A DNA stretch of 13,894 bases from Chloroflexota bacterium (GTDB lineage: Bacteria; Chloroflexota; Limnocylindria; QHBO01): the NCBI GenBank assembly GCA_005879815.1, contig VBKA01000066.1:1-13894 (forward strand), given 5' to 3'. Below the pieces are notes generated by a model that did not search any database, was not told the DNA's origin, and worked only from the letters and a program-made list of their open reading frames with translations. The stretch's first letter is position 1. Each line of letters begins with the position of its first letter. Made by a program: the position numbers and the translations under genes. Below are positions 1-6,937 of this stretch, one piece after another.

Positions 1-40
1 CACCTTCGAGGAGATCGACCCGGATAGCTCGAAGAGCTAG
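1..40 (+). CDS. C-terminal end of a rightward gene (partial)
   Basis: An open frame enters from the left edge in frame 2 and ends at a TAG stop at 38-40. The visible residues are TFEEIDPDSSKS, a hydrophilic acidic tail typical of a soluble protein end. It points toward the large leftward operon, whose last stop lies 12 bp further on, so the two would be convergent. Only 12 codons are visible, so the product cannot be named, and a chance open frame of this length is possible. The support is the natural-looking residue composition and the need for some gene to fill the flank. Confidence 0.4.
   Translation, partial: TFEEIDPDSSKS
25..39. other. Short hairpin between convergent gene ends
   Basis: TAGCTC and GAGCTA form a perfect 6-bp stem with a GAA loop, overlapping the stop codon of the rightward frame. 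No T-run follows on either strand, so it lacks the usual intrinsic-terminator tail. It may be a weak bidirectional terminator or mRNA 3'-end structure, or chance. Confidence 0.25.
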
Positions 41-52
41 ACCGCTCTGCTC

Positions 53-3028
53 CTAGCGCACGGATCGCCGTCGACGGGACAACCGAGCTGCCAGCGACTC
101 GTCGCCGGCTGGTACCGGCTCGGGTGCCGTAGTCGGCTGGGAGGTTGGCGGAACCCCGGTTTGCCCGGCTACGGAGGGACCGGGGGTCATCGCCGCCGCC
201 ACGCTTGACCCGGCAGCCACGCTTGACCCGGCAGCCACGCTTGACCCGGCAGCCACGCTGGCCCCGTCGGCCACGCCCGGGACCCCGGGGACGCCGGTGA
301 TCCGGCGCTCGGTGCGCCGTTCGGATCTGCCCTTGGCGGCGCGCAGCTCGGCGAGCCCGGGCACCAATTCGGGCTGCGGTGCGCCGAGACCCACTCGGCG
401 GCCAATCCAGGCACGTGCCCTGCGGAGGTCCGATCGGGAGAGCGCCACCCGCCGCACCCCGATGTCCAGCGGGATGAGGACGATCGCCAGGACGAGCAGC
501 CAGGGCCAGATTGGGGTCGGGAAGGCATCGGCTCGAATGTCGTGGCGCCAGACGTCCGCAAGCGATCGCGTGCTGAGCTGACGCCCCGAACCGGCACGCG
601 CGTAGCCGGCCAGCGCCTCACGGTCGATGCCCAGCCTCCGATACTCCTCTGCGGCCGGGCTGACAAGGCCAAGGGTGCGGCTCGCGGATGAGGACCCGGG
701 ACGTGTCTGGGCCACGCGCACCAGGTAGGCGCCCTGCTGGTCTGCGCGCAGGGAGCCGGCGTAGTGACCGGGACCGATCTGCTGCAGGGTGGTCTGCAAC
801 GGGGTGAGGTCGGGTGCCACGAGCCGAACCACGGTTTGGAAGAAGTTCCGCGGGGTGCCCTCGTCGTCGAGAGAGGTCACCTCGACGCCGAGCTCCCCAT
901 TGCGGCCGGGCGTGAAGCGCACATCGATGCCCTGCTCGTCCTGCGGCGGCAGGACCCAGCTGACCAGCTGGGCGGTGAGCGTGCCGAATTCTGGCGTGCC
1001 AATCCACTGCTCAGCCCACTGCTGACGCGCGTCGCTCGTCCAGGCCACGGCGCGACCGAGCCCGTACTGCCACTGCGCCAGGAGCGGATCCTGGCGCCCG
1101 GTGAGCAGTGCCACGGTCGCCGTCCCCTTGGCCGTGGTGGCGTTGTAACCGAGCAGCACCGGCAAGCGGCCCGCGTTCAGGCCCCGCAGGATCTCGGATG
1201 GCGCCGAAGGCACCGGCTGGAAGCGCTCCTCCACGATGCGCTCGCCCGCGGTCTGGATGGTTTCCTTGAGGAAGATGTCGGGGATCTTGGACGCGTCGGC
1301 CGCGTCGTAGTACCGCCCACCCGATTCCTGGGCGAGTGTCCGCAGGATGTGCGCCGATCCGCCACCGGTGCCGATGGTGGAGAGGGTGATGCCGGCCTTC
1401 TTCAGGTCGGCCAGGAACAGGTCGTACGCACCCGACTGGCTCCAACCGTCGGTGATCAGGATGATGTGGCGCAGCTTGGCCGGGTTCTTGAGCAGGTCGT
1501 CGTAGGCGGCCTTGAGACCGGCGTAGATGTTGGTCTGTCCGTCCGCTGTGAAGCCGAGCGAGCTCTGCAACCCGTTCAGATTGATCGGCCCGGTGTGCAC
1601 CGCCCAGTGCGCGCTGCTGTCGAACGCGACCACGCCGAGCTGATCGGACGGCGCGAGCGCCTCTGCGGCTCGCAGGATCGCCTCCTTGGCGATGTCCACC
1701 TTCTGGAAGCCGCGCTGGCCGCTCTGCGCGGTGCCGCGGTTGTCGCTGGTGCAGTGGCAGTCGGCCATACTGCCGCTCTTGTCGACGACCGCCACCAGGG
1801 CGACGTCCGGATTGCGGGTCTTGTCGCGAACGGTCATGTACACCGGCAACGTTTGCTCGATGGGCGTGTTCAGATACCCACCCGCCCCGTAGGCATGCTT
1901 CCCGCCCAGCATCACGAGGCCCTTCCCGAGATCGCGAACGTAGACCTGCAGCGAGGCCATGGTGGCTGGACCGAGATCACCCGCCGCGACGTTGTCGAGC
2001 ACCACCGCGTCGTAGCCGGCCAGGGCCGCCAGCGAGGAGGGCACCCCCGTCCTGGGGACCACGGTCACCTGTTGACGCGACGTGCGCAGGGAGGCGACCA
2101 GGTCCGCGGCACGCGCCGGATCGTCGGTCGCAACGAGGATCTGCGGCTCGCCGCTGACCAGGACGTACGCGTCGGCGGCGTTGTTCTGGCTGAAGTGGTC
2201 GACGCGTGGCTCGAGGATCGCGCGAAAGACATGAAACCCGGGAGTCGAGGTCTTCAGGGTGAAGGTCACCTCCTTCGACCCCGGCACCAGGTCGATGCTG
2301 CGCGTGGAGACGGTCGCACCGTCGGCCAGCAGGCGCAGCGTGCTGGTGGTCGTCACCGTGCTCCGCAGGCGCGCTGTCAGCGCGATCGATTCGCCGACTC
2401 GTGCGCCGCTCGGTGCGTCGAGGCCGTCGACGAGCGCCTCGCCGTAGGTGTCGGTCGAGGGCAGCACGACGTCGAGGCGGATGCCGCGCGCCGCTGCTGC
2501 GGAGATCGCATCGGTCGCGTCGCCGCCCGTGTCGTTGCCGTCGGAGAGGAGGACGAGACGCTGCTGGGTGCCGGCCGGCATGATCGCCGCCGCCAGGCGG
2601 ACCGCCGCCGCGATGTCGGTGGAGCCCACGACCGGGACGGACGCAGGGGTCTGCAGCTCGTTCACGTCCGACGGGAGCCGGTCGACGAGCGCGTTCGAAC
2701 CAAAGACCACCACCCCGGCAAGGTCGCCCTGCGGCATCCTGGCAACAGAATCACGCGCGAAGTCGACGAGCGAATCGCGGGTGGCGAGAACCATGGAGGC
2801 TGACCCGTCGATCAGGAAGACGACGGACAGCCGGTCGGATGGCAGGGCCAGGCGTGCGCCGGCGAGCACCATGCCCAGCGCCACCACCAGCACGATCCGG
2901 ATGGCGAGCGACGCTGCGCGTCGAGCACCCGGCAGCAGCCGAGCCGCGGCCAGCCAACCCAGCAGGGCGACCAGCAGGGCGGGTGCGATGAGCGCCAGCC
3001 ATGCGGGGTCGGTGAAGACGAGGGGCAT
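53..3028 (-). CDS. Membrane protein with two VWA domains flanking an amidotransferase-like domain
   Basis: This 991-aa protein is the last gene of the operon. The frame is open further upstream to 3199, but ATG 3028 is chosen because it overlaps the previous stop by one base (TGATG) and begins a natural membrane protein (MPLVFTDPAWLALIAP). Two hydrophobic segments lie at about 8-30 and 40-60. VWA domain 1 covers about 67-190 with metal-site motif DGSAS (74-78), T137 and D163. A beta-rich linker leads to an amidotransferase-like fold at about 295-400 (KGLVMLGGKHAYGAGG), which has no cysteine and so is probably non-catalytic. VWA domain 2 covers about 409-590 with DKSGS (416-420), T499 and D527, and carries an inserted CHC (424-426) just after the motif. 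A further beta-rich region and a transmembrane helix at about 839-858 precede an Arg-rich tail with AGSSVA-type repeats. Both VWA domains look able to bind a divalent metal. The likely role is as an envelope partner of the MoxR ATPase encoded upstream; its client is unknown. Confidence 0.93.
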   Translation of the reverse strand: MPLVFTDPAWLALIAPALLVALLGWLAAARLLPGARRAASLAIRIVLVVALGMVLAGARLALPSDRLSVVFLIDGSASMVLATRDSLVDFARDSVARMPQGDLAGVVVFGSNALVDRLPSDVNELQTPASVPVVGSTDIAAAVRLAAAIMPAGTQQRLVLLSDGNDTGGDATDAISAAAARGIRLDVVLPSTDTYGEALVDGLDAPSGARVGESIALTARLRSTVTTTSTLRLLADGATVSTRSIDLVPGSKEVTFTLKTSTPGFHVFRAILEPRVDHFSQNNAADAYVLVSGEPQILVATDDPARAADLVASLRTSRQQVTVVPRTGVPSSLAALAGYDAVVLDNVAAGDLGPATMASLQVYVRDLGKGLVMLGGKHAYGAGGYLNTPIEQTLPVYMTVRDKTRNPDVALVAVVDKSGSMADCHCTSDNRGTAQSGQRGFQKVDIAKEAILRAAEALAPSDQLGVVAFDSSAHWAVHTGPINLNGLQSSLGFTADGQTNIYAGLKAAYDDLLKNPAKLRHIILITDGWSQSGAYDLFLADLKKAGITLSTIGTGGGSAHILRTLAQESGGRYYDAADASKIPDIFLKETIQTAGERIVEERFQPVPSAPSEILRGLNAGRLPVLLGYNATTAKGTATVALLTGRQDPLLAQWQYGLGRAVAWTSDARQQWAEQWIGTPEFGTLTAQLVSWVLPPQDEQGIDVRFTPGRNGELGVEVTSLDDEGTPRNFFQTVVRLVAPDLTPLQTTLQQIGPGHYAGSLRADQQGAYLVRVAQTRPGSSSASRTLGLVSPAAEEYRRLGIDREALAGYARAGSGRQLSTRSLADVWRHDIRADAFPTPIWPWLLVLAIVLIPLDIGVRRVALSRSDLRRARAWIGRRVGLGAPQPELVPGLAELRAAKGRSERRTERRITGVPGVPGVADGASVAAGSSVAAGSSVAAGSSVAAAMTPGPSVAGQTGVPPTSQPTTAPEPVPAGDESLAARLSRRRRSVR
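198..251 (-). repeat. 18-bp tandem repeat in the tail of the double-VWA gene
   Basis: Three perfect head-to-tail copies of an 18-bp unit occupy 198-215, 216-233 and 234-251. A partly matching fourth copy starts at 252 and agrees over its first 10 bases. On the coding strand the unit encodes the hexapeptide AGSSVA, repeated near residues 925-945 after the last transmembrane helix. The unit is a multiple of three, so copy-number changes would keep the frame. Confidence 0.9.
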
Positions 3029-4983
3029 CACGCGGCCCCCGGTTTGGATCGAGGGACCGATGGGCCGGCTCCGCCACCGGCGCCGCCGCGCGTCGTCCGG
3101 CGCAGGAGACGTCCGAGCGTGCGCCGAGTGGGCCTGTGGAAGAGAAGCCACTCGACGGTGAGCAGCAGCAGCGCCGCCGCCGCCAGTGGCCACCACCATT
3201 CGGCGCGGGTGGGCGTCGTGGCAGCCGCGGGGCCGGACGGGCCGCGTCCCATGTCCTCGATGCGCGTCGGATCGGCGGGCGCGATCCTCGACTCGGCGGG
3301 GTCGAACAGGTTGGCAGCGGTTCGTCCGATCGTCGCGCCGGAGGGGTCGCGGAGCTCACGGATCCCCACGCTGGTGGCGCCCGGGATCACCCCACGCCCG
3401 GCGACCAGGGAGATCGTGGTCGTCGTTCCGGCGTCGAGCAGGCTCACCGATTGGAGCGAGGGATCCAGCGCCAGTTCGATCGGCTCTCCCAGGCTCGCCG
3501 ACGGCGGCAGCACACCGTCTCCCGGCGGGAGGAGGAAGTCGGCCAGGTTGCTCATGAGCAGCGGGAAGGCGACCTGCAGCGGCAGGTCGCTGTCGCGCAG
3601 CGCGAAGGTCAGCACCGCCGTCGGCTGCCCGTCGATACGACCCGCTGCGACGAGTGGCTTGCCGCCGGTGGTCGAGACCACGCTGCGCATCCCGTCGGCC
3701 AGGATCACTCCATGAGCACGCCCGATGTGGACCGTGGACAGGTCCACGAAGCGCAGCAGCGGCTCGTTGGGAGCGGTCCGGTCGATGGCCGGCCCGTCGA
3801 TGGTCGCTCCCACCTTCCCGAAGCCCCCGCTCGACGCCGGCGACACGTAGATGGCCGGGACGTTGGGAGCCCTGGATGGCACGAAGCCGTCGAAGACGAC
3901 CAGGCCGTACGGCTTCTTCGCGGCTGTGGCATCGGCGAGCGCCCTGGCATAGCCACCCGGGGCGACGGCGTACAGCTCGAGCCTCGGAAGGAGTGCCAGC
4001 GCGTTCTCGAGGTACACGTTGCCCGCGCTCACCAGAAGCGTTCGCGTGGCGCCGGACGAGGGGATGAGGGCATAGGCGCGGTCGTCGGTGGCGAGCGCGT
4101 CGGATCCTGCCAGTCGCGCCTCCACGACGCGCGCCTCGGCCGGCAGGGTGGGGACGATCAGCTCCGAGCGCTGGCCGGCCGGTATCGTCAGGTTGCGCGC
4201 GTCCACCAGCGTCCCGTCCGCATACAGCTCGAGGCGTCGGGTGGCGGACGTGCCGGACGGATTGCTGACCGCCACGAAGCAGTCGAGCTGGGCTCCCCCC
4301 GATCGGCGCAGCACCGAGAGCGCCGCGATCGCCTGGTTGGCGTCCGTCGTCCCGACCCGCTCGACCTTGACCGGCGCACCGATCCCGACGCTCGGTAGGC
4401 GCGCGACGTTCGCATCGGACACCACGACCACCGTTGAATCGCTGTCGCGCGCCGCGAGCGCGGAAGCCAGGGCGAAAGCATCGGTCAGGTCGCCCGGAAG
4501 CTGGGTCGCGCCAATCCGGTCGATGGCGGCGTTGGCTGCCGCCCGGTCATCGGTATCTGAGACCAGGACGTGTGCCGTCTGATCGCTGGCAACCACAGTC
4601 ACGCGCCCACCCTCCGGCAGGCGACCGACCACTCGGTGGGCGGCGTCCTTCGCCAGCGACATGCGGGCCCCCTCTGGATCCACAGCACCCATCGAGGCGG
4701 AGGTGTCCACGATCAGGACGACGTTGCCGGAGAGCTCGGAGGTGGCCGTGGTGAAAGGTCGGGCGGCGGCGAGGACCACGATCGCCGCAATCAGCAGCTG
4801 AATCAGGAGCAGCCAGCTGAAGCGCAGGCGCTGCCACGGGGCGTTGGCCTCGACGTCACGGATCAGCTGCTGCCACAGGAACGTCGATCCGACCGGAACG
4901 TCGCGACGCCGCAGGCGGAGCATGTAGAACGCGACGATCACCGGCAGGCTCAGGAGGCCGATGAGCGCCAGGGGCGCGATCAC
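3028..4983 (-). CDS. BatA-like VWA membrane protein
   Basis: This 651-aa protein starts at GTG 4983, overlapping the upstream DUF58 stop by 4 nt (GTGA). The N-terminus (residues 1-80) matches the aerotolerance-regulator BatA type: a membrane helix at about 3-22, the basic patch MLRLRRRDVPVGSTFLW, then a second helix at about 55-75 ending in AARPF. A VWA domain follows at about 85-215 with metal-site motif DTSAS (93-97). Next come a beta-rich domain (about 230-305) and a region at about 312-480 resembling an amidotransferase-like fold (TLLVSAGNVYLENAL, then YGLVVFDGFVPS). A final transmembrane helix at about 595-615 precedes a short Arg/Gly-rich tail. Bat proteins are known as membrane partners of MoxR ATPases. 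Their biochemical role is unsettled, and so is this one's. It is much longer than a minimal BatA (about 330 aa) because of the extra C-terminal domains. Confidence 0.93.
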   Translation of the reverse strand: MIAPLALIGLLSLPVIVAFYMLRLRRRDVPVGSTFLWQQLIRDVEANAPWQRLRFSWLLLIQLLIAAIVVLAAARPFTTATSELSGNVVLIVDTSASMGAVDPEGARMSLAKDAAHRVVGRLPEGGRVTVVASDQTAHVLVSDTDDRAAANAAIDRIGATQLPGDLTDAFALASALAARDSDSTVVVVSDANVARLPSVGIGAPVKVERVGTTDANQAIAALSVLRRSGGAQLDCFVAVSNPSGTSATRRLELYADGTLVDARNLTIPAGQRSELIVPTLPAEARVVEARLAGSDALATDDRAYALIPSSGATRTLLVSAGNVYLENALALLPRLELYAVAPGGYARALADATAAKKPYGLVVFDGFVPSRAPNVPAIYVSPASSGGFGKVGATIDGPAIDRTAPNEPLLRFVDLSTVHIGRAHGVILADGMRSVVSTTGGKPLVAAGRIDGQPTAVLTFALRDSDLPLQVAFPLLMSNLADFLLPPGDGVLPPSASLGEPIELALDPSLQSVSLLDAGTTTTISLVAGRGVIPGATSVGIRELRDPSGATIGRTAANLFDPAESRIAPADPTRIEDMGRGPSGPAAATTPTRAEWWWPLAAAALLLLTVEWLLFHRPTRRTLGRLLRRTTRGGAGGGAGPSVPRSKPGAA

Positions 4984-5885
4984 GTCACCACCCGCCGCCT
5001 GCGAAGCACGTCGAAGAGCAGATCAGACAGCTCGAGGTCTGAGGGGATCGCCACGTACGCACCGCCGCGACGGCTGACGAATGCCCCGATCTCCGCCTGC
5101 CATTCGCCAAGACGAGCCCGATAGCGATCGTTCAGATCCGCGTCGCCGGTTACCTCGACCCCCTGCCCGCTCTCGTTGTCGATCAGCCGAGCGTCCGGCG
5201 GCACCTCCGGATCCAGCTCCTCCGGCGCTAGGACGTGGAGGACGGAGAGCTGGCAGCGCGTGCCGGCCAGGTCGCGCAGGGCGTCGAGGTAGCCCGGATC
5301 CATCAGGTCGCTCAGCAGCAGCAACGGACCGCGGCCACGCAGCCGGGCGGCATAGTCACGAGCGGCAGCGGCCAGCCCGGTCGCCCTTTCGCGACGGTCC
5401 GCGGACAGGAAGTCGAAGAGCTCGAGCGTCCTCCCCTTGCCGCGCAGGGCGCGCAGGGAGCTGGCCCGCCCGTCGCCGAGGAACGCGACGCTCACCCGGT
5501 CGAGGTGAGCCAGCCCCAGGTAGGCGAGGGCTGCAGCCGCCCGGCGGGCGAAGTCGAGCTTGTTTGGGTCGCCGAAGTCCATGGAGCGCGACGCATCCAC
5601 CAGCACGTGGACGGTCACGTCCTCCTCCTCGACGAAGAGCTTGATGAAGAGCTTCTCCAGGCGTGCGTACACGTTCCAATCGAGCTGGCGGAGGTCGTCC
5701 CCGGTGGTGTAGTTGCGGTAGTCAGCGAACTCGACGCTCTGGCCGCGCCGGATGCTGCGCCGCTCGCCCTTCATGCGGCCGGCGGTCAGCCGGCGCGAGG
5801 CGAGCTCGAGCTGTTCGAGGCGCCGCAGGAATGCCTCGTCGAAGAGCGGCGGGCGCTGGCGGGCGAGCTCGGGCGCAGAGGTCAT
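4980..5885 (-). CDS. DUF58 family protein (VWA-like fold)
   Basis: This 301-aa soluble protein carries the DUF58 hallmark, RRSIRRGQSVEFADYRNYTTGDDLRQLDWNVYARL in outline, at residues 42-75, followed by KLFVEEEDVTVHVLVDASRSM. The DASRS motif (97-101) keeps the DxSxS pattern of a metal-ion-dependent adhesion site, and LLLSDLMD (189-196) is the likely later strand of the VWA-like core. No transmembrane segment is seen. Family members are nearly always encoded next to MoxR ATPases and are thought to act with them; the molecular role is not established. The start lies 19 nt after the MoxR stop, the largest gap in the operon, and no good Shine-Dalgarno sequence precedes it, so translation may depend on reinitiation. 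The 3' end overlaps the next gene by 4 nt. Confidence 0.94.
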   Translation of the reverse strand: MTSAPELARQRPPLFDEAFLRRLEQLELASRRLTAGRMKGERRSIRRGQSVEFADYRNYTTGDDLRQLDWNVYARLEKLFIKLFVEEEDVTVHVLVDASRSMDFGDPNKLDFARRAAAALAYLGLAHLDRVSVAFLGDGRASSLRALRGKGRTLELFDFLSADRRERATGLAAAARDYAARLRGRGPLLLLSDLMDPGYLDALRDLAGTRCQLSVLHVLAPEELDPEVPPDARLIDNESGQGVEVTGDADLNDRYRARLGEWQAEIGAFVSRRGGAYVAIPSDLELSDLLFDVLRRRRVVT

Positions 5886-5904
5886 TGGCCGTCGGCGGCG
5901 GCCG

Positions 5905-6933
5905 TCAGCCAGCCGGCTCGGTGGGCGTCTCGGCGAGGATGGCGCGGACCACGGAGTCGGAGCTGATGCCCTCTGCTTCGCCTTCGAAGTTCAGGATGAT
6001 CCGATGGCGCAGCGCGGCGGGCGCCACCGCCTGGATGTCGGCGAAGGCGACGTTGAACCTGGCGTCGAGCAGCGCGTGGATCTTGGCTCCGAGCACAATC
6101 GCCTGCGCGCCGCGCGGCGATCCTCCATAGCGCACGTACTTGCGCACCAGCTCGGGAGCTCCATCCACGTCGGGGTGGGTCGCACGAAGCACGCGCACCG
6201 CGTAGCCCATGACGTGGCTGGCGATGGGTACGTCCCGGGCGAGCGCCTGCATCGCCAGCACATCGGCGCCGGTGGCTGCCTTACCGATGGTCGGAACGTC
6301 GCCGCCGGTGGTGCGATCCATGATCTGCAGCAGCTCGCCCTCCGTCGGGAACGGCACGTCGATCTTGAAGAAGAAGCGATCCAGCTGGGCTTCCGGGAGT
6401 GGGTAGGTCCCCTCCATCTCCAGCGGGTTCTGGGTGGCGAGCACGAAGAAGGGCTCAGTCAGCGTGTACTGCTGCTTCGCGACGGTGACCCGGTGTTCCT
6501 GCATCGCCTCGAGGAGTGCGCTCTGTGTCTTGGGCGTGGCGCGATTGATCTCGTCGGCGAGCACCAGGTTGGAGAAGATCGGTCCCGCCTGGAAGCGGAA
6601 GCGTCGCTCGCCGCCCTCCTCGACGATGATGTTGGTGCCCACGATGTCGGCCGGCATCAGGTCCGGTGTGAACTGGATCCGCGAGAAACCCAGCTCCAGC
6701 GCCTCGGACATCGTCCGCACCAGCATGGTCTTGCCCAATCCCGGCACGCCCTCGAAGAGCGCGTGCGACCCGGCCAGGAGGCTGATCAGGGTCAGTCGCA
6801 CGAGCTGCTCCTGCCCGACGATGAAGCGGCCGACCTCCGACTCGATGGCGTGTGCGAGTTCGCCGAATCGCTCCGGCGTGATGCGTTCGATGGCTGGCGC
6901 TGGCGTGGACGTCTCTGTCCCGGTCTCGGTCAT
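5905..6933 (-). CDS. MoxR-family AAA+ ATPase
   Basis: This 342-aa protein has every core element of a MoxR AAA+ ATPase: Walker A GVPGLGKT (62-69), Walker B LVLADEINRA (123-132), sensor 1 LATQNP (165-170), the conserved EGTYPLPEAQLDRFFFK stretch with its arginine (about 174-190), and sensor 2 in GGSPRG (270-275). Length and composition are normal for the family. MoxR proteins are cytoplasmic ATP-driven, chaperone-like machines that work with VWA-domain partners to activate or assemble clients, as for methanol dehydrogenase maturation or in the NorQ/CbbQ/RavA branches. The DUF58 and two VWA genes directly downstream are the expected partners. ATG 6933 is supported by GGAG at 6941-6944, 7 nt upstream, and lies 4 nt after the preceding stop. 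It is the engine of the operon's second half. Confidence 0.97.
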   Translation of the reverse strand: MTETGTETSTPAPAIERITPERFGELAHAIESEVGRFIVGQEQLVRLTLISLLAGSHALFEGVPGLGKTMLVRTMSEALELGFSRIQFTPDLMPADIVGTNIIVEEGGERRFRFQAGPIFSNLVLADEINRATPKTQSALLEAMQEHRVTVAKQQYTLTEPFFVLATQNPLEMEGTYPLPEAQLDRFFFKIDVPFPTEGELLQIMDRTTGGDVPTIGKAATGADVLAMQALARDVPIASHVMGYAVRVLRATHPDVDGAPELVRKYVRYGGSPRGAQAIVLGAKIHALLDARFNVAFADIQAVAPAALRHRIILNFEGEAEGISSDSVVRAILAETPTEPAG

Positions 6934-6937
6934 CGGA

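Noticed and set aside
764..2803. 679-codon open frame on the plus strand
   Set aside because: It lies entirely antisense to the double-VWA gene, has no recognisable domain and is rich in Arg/Gly/Asp/His in the way shadow frames of GC-rich genes are.
3029..3199. 57-residue N-terminal extension of the double-VWA protein
   Set aside because: The extension is His/Arg/Ala-rich and overlaps the conserved frame of the upstream gene; ATG 3028 overlaps the upstream stop and starts a typical membrane segment.
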